This document shows, piece by piece, positions 47,073-57,700 of a DNA stretch of 64,000 nt. The stretch is from NCBI RefSeq assembly GCF_003688665.1, contig NZ_REFO01000011.1, positions 248,001 through 312,000 on the forward strand, given 5' to 3'. How positions within the stretch are numbered: position 1 is the stretch's first letter; each line of letters opens with the position of its first letter. The notes under the pieces are model-generated. The model searched no databases. It saw only the letters and a program-made list of their open reading frames with translations, and had not been told where the DNA came from. The position numbers and the translations under genes were made by a program. The stretch is from Hydrogenothermus marinus (GTDB lineage Bacteria > Aquificota > Aquificia > Aquificales > Hydrogenothermaceae).

Positions 47073-49991
47073 ATGGCAAATATTAACTATATAGCATCAG
47101 CAGGAACAGGAAAAACATATAATCTTATAAAAAATGTTATAGAAAAGATAACAAAAGAAAATATAGAGCTAAAAAATTTATTAATATTAACCTTTACAGA
47201 AAAGGCAGCAGCAGAACTTAAAGAAAAAATAGCAGAAAGTATAAAAGAAAAAATATCAGATAAAAACACAGATTTAAAAGATAAAATAAAACTACATAAA
47301 CAGCTTTTATTTATAGATAGTGGATATATTGGAACATTTCATAGTGTGTTTTATAGATTTTTAAGAAAATATCCAGAAATAACAAAAATAGATTTATCTT
47401 CTCAGATTATAGATGAAGAAGAAATAAAAGATTTTTTATATATATCTTTTGAAGAATGGATAAAAGAAGATTTTGAAAAAGATAAAGATATATGGCTTGA
47501 AATTGCAAATTTTTTAGAAGCAAACCCAAAAGAAATAAAAAAAATATTTTTTGACCTTTACAAAAATAGAACAAAAATAAAAATTTCTGATTCAAATACG
47601 GATTTAAACTATCAGAAAGAAAAAATAAACACTCAGAAAAAAGAGTTATTAGCCTTAGAAGAAGAAGTAATAAAACAATATAAAGAAAATCAAAAGTTCT
47701 TTAAAAAAGAAGCAGAAGAAAAAATAAAAACAGTTTTTAATCAATTAAAGCGAAAAAATTTAAGCAAATTAAAAAAAGGTGAAAATTTAGTAAATAAAAA
47801 GAAAGAAAAGGAGGTTCCAGATTTATATAGTTTCTTTGAATATTTCTGTCACAAAGTAAATAATTTAAGAAATTATGTAAGAGATTATAATGCAAAATTA
47901 ATTTTAAAAAAATTTAGAGATTTTAAAGAATATTTCCAAGAAAAAAAACAAAAAGAGCAGATATTAGATTTTACAGATATATTATTAAAAACAGAAGAAC
48001 TTATAAAAAATGAAAAAGTAAGAAAGCAATTAAAAGATAAATTTAAATATATATTTATAGATGAGTTTCAAGATACAGATATGATCCAAGCAAAAATAAT
48101 AAAGCAGATTTCAAACAATAATATATTTGTATTTGGAGACCCTAAACAATGTATATATACTTGGAGAAATGCAAATTTAAAAGTATATTTTGAATTTTTA
48201 GAAGAAAATAATTTTGAAGATATAGTTTTAAACACAAATTATAGAAGTGATAAATGCATAGTTGATTTTCATAATAGGTTAATTTCCATAAAAGATTATT
48301 TAAAACATATAGATGAAAAATACAAAGTAGAAGTTAATCATAATAAATCTTTTGAAAATAGCTATATAAAGCATTTCATCTTAAATACTGAAGATAAAGA
48401 AATCCAAGCAAAACTTACAATAAAAATAATTCAAGATTTAATTAAAGAAGGCCAAAAATATGAAGATATTATGATACTTTTTTTAAATAATGATGATATA
48501 AGAGAGTTTAAAAAAATACTTGACCAGTATAATATTCCAAATATCATAACAGCAGATGAAAATCTATTTGATAGCGAAGAAATAAAATTAATTCTCAATA
48601 TACTAAAATATATAGAATATCCAGAAAATAGACTAAATCTTTTAAAAATCCTAAAATCACCATTAATATTAGCAGATGATAAAACAATTTATGAAAAAAA
48701 TCTAAATATCAGCAATAAAAATTTAGAAATAATAAATCAGATTATAAGTCAGAAAAACTCATTAACCTTACAACAAATAATAGATAAAATATTTGAAGAA
48801 ACAGATTTAATAGAAATATTTTCAATAATTGATGAAAATTCTATAGAAAACTTTAATATCTTTAAAAAAATATATAAACAAAAAAGTTTAGAAGGATATA
48901 GCTTAAGAGATTTTATACTTTATTTAGAAACATCAACCTATCCAAAAGGAAATGAAAATGATAAAAATGCAGTAAAACTTTTTACAATCCATAAATCAAA
49001 AGGATTAGAAAGCCCTGTAATTATAATGCCTTTAATAGATCATAAACCTTATCAAATTAGATTAGGAGAAGAACTTTATATAAAAAAGGAAATACCTTTA
49101 TTAAACCTTACTAAGCAAGGAGCAGTTAGCAAAAAATTAAAAAAATATAAAAAAACCCTTAAAGAGGAAATAAAAAATGAAAATGAAAGATTATTTTATG
49201 TAGCAACAACAAGAGCAAAAGAAAAACTAATATTTATATCAGGAACCCAAAATAGAGAAAACTCATTTAAAAATATTTTAGAAAAAGTTTCAAATATAGA
49301 AAAAGAAACCATAGATATTGAAAATATATTACTTGAAAAAAATGAAGATGAAGAACAATCTTTAAAAGATATAGAAAAACAACTAAAAGAGATTGAAAAA
49401 AAGGAAAAACAAAGAGAAAAAATCTATGAAAAAGCACTAAAACAACAACCTTTTACATCTGTTTCAAAAATAATGGAAGAAGAAAAAGAAGAAGTTGTAA
49501 AAACATCTGTAAATCAAGAAATAGCCACATATACAGGAATTTTAACTCATTTAATACTAGAAAATTTAGACTTTAAAAACTTTTCTGAAAAAGATATAAA
49601 TAAGCTTATACAAGAAAAACAAAATATAATTCCAAATAAAATCAAAAAACAAGTTGTAGAAAATGTAAAAACTATTTTAGAAAGATTTGAAAATTCAAAC
49701 CTACATAATGAGCTAAAAAATGCAGAAATATTATTTAAAGAACTTCCATTTTCTTTGTATGAAGATGGAAAAATAATAGATGGAAGAATAGATATTATCT
49801 ACAAAAAAGATGGAAAAATAATTGTAATGGATTTTAAAACAAACAAATATGAAACAGAAGAAGAAAAACAAAAAATTATAAAAATGTATGAAACTCAAAA
49901 AAATTACTATCTAAAAGCAGTCCAAAAATTCATAACCAAAGAAGAAGTAATCTTTAAACTTGGCCTTTTATGGAAAGGAGAAGTAGTTTAA
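47073..49991 (+). CDS. addA: AddA-like helicase-nuclease
   Basis: A 972-residue UvrD/Rep-type helicase fused to a nuclease. Walker A is ASAGTGKT (8-15), motif Ia LTFTEKAAAEL, motif II FIDEFQDTD, motif III FVFGDPKQCIYTWR, motif IV YRS, motif V FTIHKSKGLESPVV-like and motif VI ERLFYVATTRAKEKL. The C terminus has the nuclease motif DGRIDIIYKKDGKIIVMDFKT. Both activities look intact. It ends in a 4-bp overlap with the convergent diguanylate cyclase. Confidence 0.93.
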   Translation: MANINYIASAGTGKTYNLIKNVIEKITKENIELKNLLILTFTEKAAAELKEKIAESIKEKISDKNTDLKDKIKLHKQLLFIDSGYIGTFHSVFYRFLRKYPEITKIDLSSQIIDEEEIKDFLYISFEEWIKEDFEKDKDIWLEIANFLEANPKEIKKIFFDLYKNRTKIKISDSNTDLNYQKEKINTQKKELLALEEEVIKQYKENQKFFKKEAEEKIKTVFNQLKRKNLSKLKKGENLVNKKKEKEVPDLYSFFEYFCHKVNNLRNYVRDYNAKLILKKFRDFKEYFQEKKQKEQILDFTDILLKTEELIKNEKVRKQLKDKFKYIFIDEFQDTDMIQAKIIKQISNNNIFVFGDPKQCIYTWRNANLKVYFEFLEENNFEDIVLNTNYRSDKCIVDFHNRLISIKDYLKHIDEKYKVEVNHNKSFENSYIKHFILNTEDKEIQAKLTIKIIQDLIKEGQKYEDIMILFLNNDDIREFKKILDQYNIPNIITADENLFDSEEIKLILNILKYIEYPENRLNLLKILKSPLILADDKTIYEKNLNISNKNLEIINQIISQKNSLTLQQIIDKIFEETDLIEIFSIIDENSIENFNIFKKIYKQKSLEGYSLRDFILYLETSTYPKGNENDKNAVKLFTIHKSKGLESPVIIMPLIDHKPYQIRLGEELYIKKEIPLLNLTKQGAVSKKLKKYKKTLKEEIKNENERLFYVATTRAKEKLIFISGTQNRENSFKNILEKVSNIEKETIDIENILLEKNEDEEQSLKDIEKQLKEIEKKEKQREKIYEKALKQQPFTSVSKIMEEEKEEVVKTSVNQEIATYTGILTHLILENLDFKNFSEKDINKLIQEKQNIIPNKIKKQVVENVKTILERFENSNLHNELKNAEILFKELPFSLYEDGKIIDGRIDIIYKKDGKIIVMDFKTNKYETEEEKQKIIKMYETQKNYYLKAVQKFITKEEVIFKLGLLWKGEVV

Positions 49992-50986
49992 TTATGAACT
50001 ACAACCTTGTTTTTACCTTGAGCTTTCGCTATATAGAGAGCTTTATCTGCTTCTTCTAATACTTTTTTAAAATCACAATTTTCATAATCACAATAACTAA
50101 CGCCTGCACTTATAGTTACTTTAAAAGTATTATTTTCATCTTTAAAAAGTTCTTCTTCTACTTTTTGTCTTATTCTTTCTGCAACTTTAATTGCTTTTTC
50201 TAATGGTGTATTTGGAAGTAAAATTACAAATTCTTCACCACCATATCTTGCTGCTATATCAGTTTTTCTAATATTATTTTTAATAATATTTGCTATTTTT
50301 TTTAAAACTTCATCACCAACTAAATGACCATATGTATCATTTACATTTTTAAAATTATCTATATCAATCATTATAATAGAAATAGGAAATTTATATCTTT
50401 TTGCTCTTTCAAATTCTTTATTTGCTTCCATTTCAAGGAAAAATCTATTATAAAGACCTGTTAAAGAATCTTTTATTGCTCTTTCAAAACAAATTTCTCT
50501 TTCAATCTCTTCACTTATAATAGATGAAATGATATATCCTAAATCTCTTAAAACTTCACCTTCTTCTTCTGTAAATTTTTTATCTTTATAAACATTGGCT
50601 ACTGCCAAGCTACCTATTGGAGTATCTTTTCCGATTACTGCTACTAATAAAGTTTTTATTCCTAACTTTTTCCATTTTTCTATAGCTTTTTCATGATTTT
50701 GATAATCATTAATTATTAGGTATGTACCTTTTTTTGCTAAATCTTTCCAAAGGGAATTTTTAATAGGTACTTTATATTTTTTAGGATCATAATCTTTCAT
50801 AATTTTATAAAAATTACTGGAAAATTTATCATAATATAGAAAATTTCCTTTAATTTTACCTATTGCAGCAAATTCCGAATCAAAAAAATCTGCTATTTTA
50901 TCAAGAATTGATTTCCAGTTGTCTTTTTCATATTCTTTGTTTAAAATATCTTGAACAATTTCTAATATTAGTTTTGGATTTTTCAT
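49988..50986 (-). CDS. GAF-GGDEF diguanylate cyclase
   Basis: A 332-residue cytoplasmic protein with an N-terminal GAF-like sensor (about 20-160) and a GGDEF domain (about 165-332). The active site is GGEEF (249-253), and an RxxD product-inhibition site (R240-D243) stands five residues before it, so it should make c-di-GMP and be feedback-inhibited. No membrane helix is present. It lies 28 bp downstream of fur on the same strand and may be the last gene of that operon. Confidence 0.93.
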   Translation of the reverse strand: MKNPKLILEIVQDILNKEYEKDNWKSILDKIADFFDSEFAAIGKIKGNFLYYDKFSSNFYKIMKDYDPKKYKVPIKNSLWKDLAKKGTYLIINDYQNHEKAIEKWKKLGIKTLLVAVIGKDTPIGSLAVANVYKDKKFTEEEGEVLRDLGYIISSIISEEIEREICFERAIKDSLTGLYNRFFLEMEANKEFERAKRYKFPISIIMIDIDNFKNVNDTYGHLVGDEVLKKIANIIKNNIRKTDIAARYGGEEFVILLPNTPLEKAIKVAERIRQKVEEELFKDENNTFKVTISAGVSYCDYENCDFKKVLEEADKALYIAKAQGKNKVVVHN

Positions 50987-51014
50987 AAAATTTTCCTTAT
51001 TAAAAAAAGTTAAA

Positions 51015-51464
51015 TTATTGTATTATATCTTCTTTTGAAGCACAATCTTTACAAAGTCCAAATATTTCTAATCTATGGAAAGTAGGTTTAAATCCATAAA
51101 TTTCACATATTTTATCTTGAAGTTCCTCTATCTCTTTTTCCTGAAATTCTATTATTTTTCCACAATTTGTACAGATAAGATGATCATGATGTTCTTTTAA
51201 GGATATTTCATATATTGTTTTATTATTAAATTTTATTACTTCTGTAACTATTCCTATCTCTTTTAGAATATTTAAAGTTCTATATACTGTAGCTCTTGAT
51301 ACATTTACATTTTTATTTTTTATTTTTTGAACAATATCTTCTATTTCAAAATGACCTTTAGTATTAAGAATCTCATCAAGTACTTTTTCTCTTTGAGATG
51401 TAAATTTTAAACCTTTTTCTTTAATAAATTTTTTAAACTCTTTTTTAGCAAAAGATTTATTCAT
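51015..51464 (-). CDS. fur: Fur-family transcriptional regulator
   Basis: A 149-residue metal-dependent repressor. The winged helix (about 20-85) contains TSQREKVLDEIL and SRATVYRTLNIL. The dimerisation part has HHDHLICTNCG and two CxxC zinc pairs, C98/C101 and C138/C141. Fur or PerR cannot be decided from sequence alone. A flavin reductase precedes it with a one-base overlap, which fits iron reduction or redox sensing. A candidate target is the AT-dyad region of the cytochrome c peroxidase at 25260-25317. Confidence 0.92.
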   Translation of the reverse strand: MNKSFAKKEFKKFIKEKGLKFTSQREKVLDEILNTKGHFEIEDIVQKIKNKNVNVSRATVYRTLNILKEIGIVTEVIKFNNKTIYEISLKEHHDHLICTNCGKIIEFQEKEIEELQDKICEIYGFKPTFHRLEIFGLCKDCASKEDIIQ

Positions 51465-52069
51465 TACAAATCAGGTCTCCTTACTTCAAAGGTATTTTCC
51501 TTTGAAATAATACAATAGTTAGCTCCTCCAAGTCTTCCAACTATCTCAAGTTTTGTTGTATCAACATATCCTTTTTCATTTAAAATTTCATTTTTTACAT
51601 GAATTTTTAAAACTTTTCCAAATATTATACCCATATTTCCAATTTCAAGTATCTGAAATTTCTCACATTCTATATTTACTGGAGATTCTGCTACCAATGG
51701 TGCTTTCACTATATCTGCCTTTTTTGGTGTAAGCCCTGCTTTTTCAAACTCATTTATTTCTCTATCAAAAGCTACAGATGATATATTCATTTTATCTAAA
51801 AGTTCTTTTGTTACCATATTTACTACAAACTGGTCTGTTTCATGTATATTTTGCCAAGTATCTTTCTTTATTCCTTTTTCTTTACTTCCTACTGAAACCA
51901 TTAAAAGAGGTGGATCTGATGAAACTCCTGCAAAATAACTAAATGGTGCAAGATTATAAATTCCATCTTTACTTATAGTTGATATCCAAGCTATAGGCCT
52001 TGGTACTATTATGCTTGTCATTAATTTATATATCTGTTTTGGAGAAAGCTCATTTGTATCAAAATCCAT
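51464..52069 (-). CDS. Flavin reductase-like FMN-binding protein
   Basis: A 201-residue protein of the flavoredoxin/DIM6-NTAB family. IVPRPIAWISTISKDGIYNLAPFSYF is the FMN-binding signature, followed by SSDPPLLMVSVG. Such proteins reduce flavins or bind FMN for electron transfer. Coupling with fur downstream (one-base overlap) suggests a part in ferric iron reduction or oxidative stress. It overlaps the kinase gene upstream by 11 bp. Confidence 0.85.
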   Translation of the reverse strand: MDFDTNELSPKQIYKLMTSIIVPRPIAWISTISKDGIYNLAPFSYFAGVSSDPPLLMVSVGSKEKGIKKDTWQNIHETDQFVVNMVTKELLDKMNISSVAFDREINEFEKAGLTPKKADIVKAPLVAESPVNIECEKFQILEIGNMGIIFGKVLKIHVKNEILNEKGYVDTTKLEIVGRLGGANYCIISKENTFEVRRPDL

Positions 52070-52664
52070 TATTATTCTCCTTAAAGATAGTTTTTAATAT
52101 TTTTTCATAATTTTTATCTGTTGGAAAGTTTTTATACTCTTTACCAAGTTTTATTAATTTTTCTTTTTCAATGTTAAAATATTCAAGACTATTTATAAAC
52201 TGTAAAAGTTGAGTAATATTACTTACTTTTTCTGAAAATTTTGCCCTTTCAAAATCTATAAGATGGACTTTACCTTTATCATCAACTAAAGCATTTTTTA
52301 ATGGCCTTTGAAATTCATCTTTGTTAATTTTTAGTTTATCTAAGGTTCTTGCTTGTTGAAAAAGTTGTAAAATTAAGTTTTTATAGTTTTCTTTATTTAA
52401 AACATCTTTAAGAGGCTTTCCTTCTATAAATGAATAAGCTATAAAATCTTCACCTTTTATATGTAGTTTTCCACCTATCTTATGCTTATTTACTATAGAA
52501 AGAATTTCACCTTCTTTTTGGATAGCTTTTTTATGCTCTTCTTTATTTGGTATTTTGAAAGCTAATGTTTTACCGTCAAAAACTCCTTTATAGACAGTTC
52601 CTCTCCAACCTTTTCCTATAAGCTGTAAATTTCTTATTTTATCTTTTATATCCTTAAAATTCAT
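52059..52664 (-). CDS. Small predicted protein kinase (COG2112-like)
   Basis: A 201-residue minimal kinase. The glycine-rich loop is GKGWRGTVYKG (17-27), the ATP lysine K37 in LAFKIPN, the helix-C glutamate probably E51, the catalytic segment INKDEFQRPLKNALV and the metal-binding VHLIDFERA (D137). The catalytic loop resembles the archaeal-type COG2112 kinases (InHxELxRPxKN) rather than Hanks kinases with HRD. It may phosphorylate a protein or a small molecule. It overlaps the LOG gene and the flavin reductase gene by 11 bp each. Confidence 0.72.
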   Translation of the reverse strand: MNFKDIKDKIRNLQLIGKGWRGTVYKGVFDGKTLAFKIPNKEEHKKAIQKEGEILSIVNKHKIGGKLHIKGEDFIAYSFIEGKPLKDVLNKENYKNLILQLFQQARTLDKLKINKDEFQRPLKNALVDDKGKVHLIDFERAKFSEKVSNITQLLQFINSLEYFNIEKEKLIKLGKEYKNFPTDKNYEKILKTIFKENNNGF

Positions 52665-53328
52665 AAATTTCTTCGTGATGTTGTGAATAGAATGCTTTAA
52701 TATCGTTTACTATCTCATCTAAATCATCACTTACTTTAAATAGATTAAAGTCTTCTTTATCAATATAATTATTTTTCAAAACTTGCTCTTTAATCCAATC
52801 TACTAAACCATTCCAATATTCAGTTCCAAAAAGTATTACTGGATAAGTTTTTAATTTTTTAGTTTGCATTAATACAAGAACTTCTGTAAGTTCATCTAAG
52901 GTACCATATCCACCGGGGAACAATATATATCCTATAGAGTACTTTACAAGCATTACTTTTCTTGCAAAGAAATAGTTAAAGTTTAATTGAACCTTTGCAT
53001 ATTTATTAGGAATTTGCTCGTGAGGTAAGGCAATATTTAATCCTATAGAATTTCCTCCTGCTTCAAAAGCTCCTCTATTGCCTGCTTCCATAATTCCAGG
53101 TCCACCACCTGTTACAACACTAAATCCCTCTTTTGCAAATTTATAAGCAAGCTGTCTTGCTGCTTCATAATACTTATCTCCTTCTTTTACTCTTGCAGAA
53201 CCAAAAATTGTAATAGCTGGAATATATTGAGGCATTACATCAAAACCATCTATAAAATCTCCAAGAATTCTAAAAAGTCTCCAAGCTTCTTCTTTTTTTA
53301 GTTCATTTATTTGGTACTTTTCAAACAT
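52654..53328 (-). CDS. LOG-family nucleotide 5'-monophosphate phosphoribohydrolase
   Basis: A 224-residue Rossmann-like protein with VVTGGGPGIMEAGNRGAFEAGG and PGGYGTLDELTEVL, the nucleotide-binding and catalytic PGGxGTxxE motifs of the LOG (lysine decarboxylase-like, TIGR00730) family. These enzymes release the base from nucleoside monophosphates, cytokinin-type in plants; the bacterial role is unclear. It starts 3 bp after the SDR gene. Confidence 0.9.
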   Translation of the reverse strand: MFEKYQINELKKEEAWRLFRILGDFIDGFDVMPQYIPAITIFGSARVKEGDKYYEAARQLAYKFAKEGFSVVTGGGPGIMEAGNRGAFEAGGNSIGLNIALPHEQIPNKYAKVQLNFNYFFARKVMLVKYSIGYILFPGGYGTLDELTEVLVLMQTKKLKTYPVILFGTEYWNGLVDWIKEQVLKNNYIDKEDFNLFKVSDDLDEIVNDIKAFYSQHHEEIYEF

Positions 53329-53331
53329 TTA

Positions 53332-54081
53332 CTACTCCTCTATAACAGTTTGCCATTTTTTTAATGCTAACTTATCGTAAATTGAAGGGAAAAGATTAGA
53401 AAAGTATATAAGAAATTTATACCAGTAAGGGTAAACTATCTCTCTTTTTCTTTTTTTATACGCTTTATAAGTTGCTTCTGCAAATTTTTCTGGAGATGAG
53501 CCTAATACTGGTGTATTTGGTGTTATTTTTATTGAACCTAAAGCATTTGAAGAAAAGTCTGTTTTGATTCTTCCAACTATTAAATTTAAAACATTTATAT
53601 CATAAGGCTGAAGTTCTGCTCTTAAGCTATATGAAAAAGCATTTAATGCAAATTTTGAACTACAATAAGCTCCCATATAAGGAATATGCATTTTACCTGC
53701 TACAGATGAGACATTTATAATAGTTCCTTTTGTTTTCTTTAAATATTTTAAAAATCTTTGTGTTAGTAATACAGGTGCAAAAAAGTTTAACTCAAATAGT
53801 TTTCTTAAATCTTCTTCGTTTGTTTTTTTCCAGCTTTCATAAAGTCCTATTCCTGCATTGTTTATTAGTACATCTAATTTGTCAAAATTTTTTTCAAACT
53901 CTTTAATAATCCTTTCAATATCCTCTTTTTTTGTAATATCTGCTTGTATATGAAAATCTATATCAAAATCCACTTTTGACCTTGAAACACCTATAATGAT
54001 AAATCCTTCTTTTTTAAATTTATTGGCTAAAGCTTTTCCTAAACCTCTTGAAACACCTGTAATTAAACAAATTTTTTCCAT
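53332..54081 (-). CDS. Short-chain dehydrogenase/reductase
   Basis: A 249-residue classical SDR. The cofactor motif TGVSRGLGKALA starts at residue 8, NNAG is at about 92, the catalytic Ser is in INVSSVAGK, and YCSSK carries the catalytic Tyr and Lys. A hydrophobic C-terminal segment (YWYKFLIYFSNLF) may attach it to the membrane, as in the DltE/YqjQ-like group. It is the first gene of the SDR-LOG-kinase-flavin reductase-fur series. Substrate unknown. Confidence 0.88.
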   Translation of the reverse strand: MEKICLITGVSRGLGKALANKFKKEGFIIIGVSRSKVDFDIDFHIQADITKKEDIERIIKEFEKNFDKLDVLINNAGIGLYESWKKTNEEDLRKLFELNFFAPVLLTQRFLKYLKKTKGTIINVSSVAGKMHIPYMGAYCSSKFALNAFSYSLRAELQPYDINVLNLIVGRIKTDFSSNALGSIKITPNTPVLGSSPEKFAEATYKAYKKRKREIVYPYWYKFLIYFSNLFPSIYDKLALKKWQTVIEE

Positions 54082-54151
54082 GATTTTTTTAGTAAAATAA
54101 AATATCTGTAATAATAATACACTAAAGTTTAGTTTTTAGGCAGGAGTTTTT

Positions 54152-54775
54152 ATGAATAATATATTTGAATCAAAAAGTCCATTGATAAAACATTTAGTTT
54201 CTAATTTAAGAGATAAAAATTTAAAAGGATATAATTTTAGAAAATATGTAAGAGAAATTGCTCAATTACTTCTTTTTGAGGCTTTAAAAGAAGAAAAGTT
54301 AATAAATAAAGAGATAGAAACATGGATAGGAAAAGGAAATTTTCCTTTTTTAGATGAAGAAAATTTTGTTATTACTACAATTTTAAGGGCAGGACTTCCT
54401 ATGCTTGATGGAATTTTAGAGATATTTCAAAATGCTCCTGCTGGATTTTTAGCAATAAAAAGGGATGAAAAAACTTTAGAAAGTCATGTTTATTATATTA
54501 GATTACCTGATTTAAAAGGAAAAACTGTAATTATCACTGATCCTATGGTTGCAACAGGTGGCTCTTTAGACTCTGCATTAAATATCTTAAAAAAAGAAAA
54601 TCCAAAAAAGATAATATCTTTAAATATTATAGGGGCACCTGAAGGTCTTAAATTAATATCTGAGAAACATCCTGATGTTAATGTATATATAGCTCAAATA
54701 GATAAAAAATTAAACAATAATGGGTATATTATTCCCGGAATAGGTGATGCAGGGGATAGGGCTTTCAATACTTAA
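54152..54775 (+). CDS. upp: Uracil phosphoribosyltransferase
   Basis: A 207-residue salvage enzyme converting uracil and PRPP to UMP. The PRPP loop is VIITDPMVATGGSLDSA, the substrate end is GYIIPGIGDAGDRAFNT, and TTILRAGLPMLDGIL is typical. An AGGCAGGAG region precedes the ATG. It overlaps the 3' end of convergent smc by 4 bp. Confidence 0.96.
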   Translation: MNNIFESKSPLIKHLVSNLRDKNLKGYNFRKYVREIAQLLLFEALKEEKLINKEIETWIGKGNFPFLDEENFVITTILRAGLPMLDGILEIFQNAPAGFLAIKRDEKTLESHVYYIRLPDLKGKTVIITDPMVATGGSLDSALNILKKENPKKIISLNIIGAPEGLKLISEKHPDVNVYIAQIDKKLNNNGYIIPGIGDAGDRAFNT

Positions 54776-57700
54776 TCATTTCCTGTTATTTGAGCCATGT
54801 CTAAGGTATAAACATTAGATATTCCTTCTCTTGCTGAAACTCCTAATAATCTATCAGCATAGCTTGCCATTGTATCTCTTAATGTAACTACTATAAATTG
54901 CGCATTTTGAGATAACTCTTTCATAAGCTCTGCTATCTTTCTTGCGTTTGCATCATCTAAATGGGCATCTACTTCATCAAAATAATAAAATGGTGCTGGT
55001 CTATATGATTGAACTGCAAATAAGAATGCTAAAGCTGTTAATGTTTTTTCTCCTCCAGACATTATCTCAAGTCTTTTTACATCTTTTCCTCTTGGTTTAG
55101 CTTTTAAGAAAATTCCACCAGATAGAGGATCATCTTCATTTTCTATCTCAAGATATGCTCTTCCACCAGGGGACAATCTTTTAAACATCTTATTCAGATT
55201 TTTATTTACTGCTTCATAAACTTCCATAAACGCTTGTAATTTCTTTTCTTCAAGACTTTCTATAAGCTCTTCTATACTTTTCTTCTCACTTAGTAAAGTT
55301 TCTACTTTTTCTTTAAGTTCTAAATATCTTTGATGTACTTCTTTATAATCTTCTAAAGCTTTCTGATTTACTGCACCAATATCTTTTCTTATTTTTTCAA
55401 GTTCTGATAATTGTTTTTCCAGTTCTTTTAGGTTTCCTTCTATTGGTTCTCCTGAATACTGTAATAAAAGCTCTTGTAATTCTAAATCAATATCCTCAAT
55501 CTTTTGTTCTAATTTTCCTTTATCTTCAAGTAAAAATGTTATCTGTTTATTTGCTTCATCTTCTTCATATCTTAAAACTTTTAACTGTTCTTTTAGATGG
55601 TCTATTTTTTGAAGTAGCTCATCTCTTTCTTTTTCTTTATCTTTTAATCCTTGCCATAATTTGGTTAGCTGTTTACTTTCTTCTTCTATTTTTTCTTTTA
55701 ACTGTTTTACTAAATCTTCTTTTTCCTTTATTTTGTTTTCAGTTTCTTGTTTTTCATTTTCTATTTGAAAAATTCTTACTTTAAGATTATTCTCAAGTTT
55801 GTCTTCTAATATTTCAAGCTGATTTAAAAGTTTATTTTTTTCTTCTCTTAATTTATAAACTTTATTTGTTATTTCTTCCCATTCTTTCCTTAATGTGTGA
55901 AGTCCTTGATTTTCCATTTTGCTTAATATCTCTTTTTTCTTTTCTTCTACAGATGTTAAAAGATTTTTTGTTTTTTCTATATCTTTACTTAAATTATCAA
56001 GCTGGCTTTCTATTTCAAACTGAGATTTTTTCAGATTTATTATCTGTTCTTCTAAAAATTTTATTCTATTTGATTTATTTTGATATTCAGTTTCTATATC
56101 TTGTTTTCTTTGGATTATACTTTCACTTTCTGCCTTTATTTTGAAAATCTCATTTTCTTTGCTTTTAAGTTCTTCTTCTATTTTCTTTAACTCTTTTTCA
56201 ATTACTTCTTCTTCAAGTTTTAATCTATCATCTTCTTTTTCTAATCTTTCTTTTTCATTTTCTAAAGCACCTTTTCCTATTGAAAATCCTGAAGTAGATG
56301 ATCCTCCTGATATTGTTCCTGTTTTTTCAAAAATATCTCCATCTAAACTTACCATTCTAAATGTTCCAATTCCTACGGTCCTTGCATCATCAAATGTTTC
56401 AACAATTACAGTATCTGAAAAAACATACTTTATAGCTTTTTCTATTTTTGGATCATAATCTACAAAATCTATTGCAAGTCCTATAACTCCTTTTCTCAGT
56501 GGTGGTTTATGTATTGGAAATGTTCTTACTGTGTTTAAAGGTATAAATGTTGCTTTACCAAGTTTATTTTTTCTTAAAATTTCTATACATTCTTTAGCTA
56601 CCTGATCATTTTCAACAACTATATTATTAAGTCTTCCTCCTCCTGCTGACTCTATTGCAGTTATAAGTTTTTCATCTTTTACAGAAATAAGATCTGCTAC
56701 TTTTCCATAAACTCCATTTATATCTTTTATTGCTTCATAGGTTTTATCTTCTTTTGTATGTTGAAGTTTTACGAGAACTTCTGTAAGTTTTTTAAAGTTT
56801 TCTTCTCTTTTGTTTCTTATATTTATGAGTTTTTTAGATAAAGCATCTTTTCTTATTTTTAATCTATTTATTTCCCCTTCAAGAGACTTTAATTTTCTTT
56901 CTTGGGTTTTTGCATAAGATGATATATTTTCTTTTGTATTTCTTAATCTTTCAAGCTCCGAGTTTAACTCTTCTATCTCTTTTTTGTAATTTTCTATTTT
57001 TTCATAAATTCTTTCTAAATCATTTTTTAACTTTATCTCTTCTTTTTCTAAATGGTTAAGTTTGTCTTTTAACTGCTTTTCTTCTTTTTCAATCTGTCCT
57101 AAATCTAATTTTGCTTTAGAACCTCCAACCTCTATCTGCTTTAATTTCTCATTTTTTTCTTTAAGCTCATTTTCTGCTTCTTCTAATTCAAGTTCTAAAT
57201 CTGGTAATTTTTTATTTAACTGCTCTATCTGTTTTTCAACATTTAAAACTTCTTTTATCTTTTCTTCTTTTTCTTTTGTAATTTGAATTAATGTTTCTTT
57301 AAGATTTTCTATTTCTTTATTTAAATCATTTATCTTGTCATTATAAAGTCTTATCTGGGCTGTAATACTCCCTTCTTTTTCTTTTATAGGTAAAAGAGAT
57401 TCTTGAATTTCATTTAAAGTATCTTCAAGCTGCTTTATATCTTTTATAATTTCTTTTTGTTTTTCAATAGAGTTTTCTTTTTGAGCATATAAATTATTTA
57501 TTTTTTCTTCTATATCTTTAAGGGTTTGTAATACTTCATTTTTTTCTTTTTCAAGAAGGTATAATCTTACACCTTTTATCTGTTCTTTTAAATTTTCAAT
57601 TTTTTCTTCTATATCTTTTGCTTTTAAGGCATTTTCTCTTTCTTTTTCAAGTTTTTCTAAATTGGTTTTAACTTCCTTTAATACCATTTTTGCAGTAGAT

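Noticed and set aside
47073-49991. A-rich low-complexity stretches as repeats or CRISPR-like units
   Set aside because: They arise from Lys/Glu/Ile codons in addA and addB; no regularly spaced identical units exist. No CRISPR array was found anywhere.
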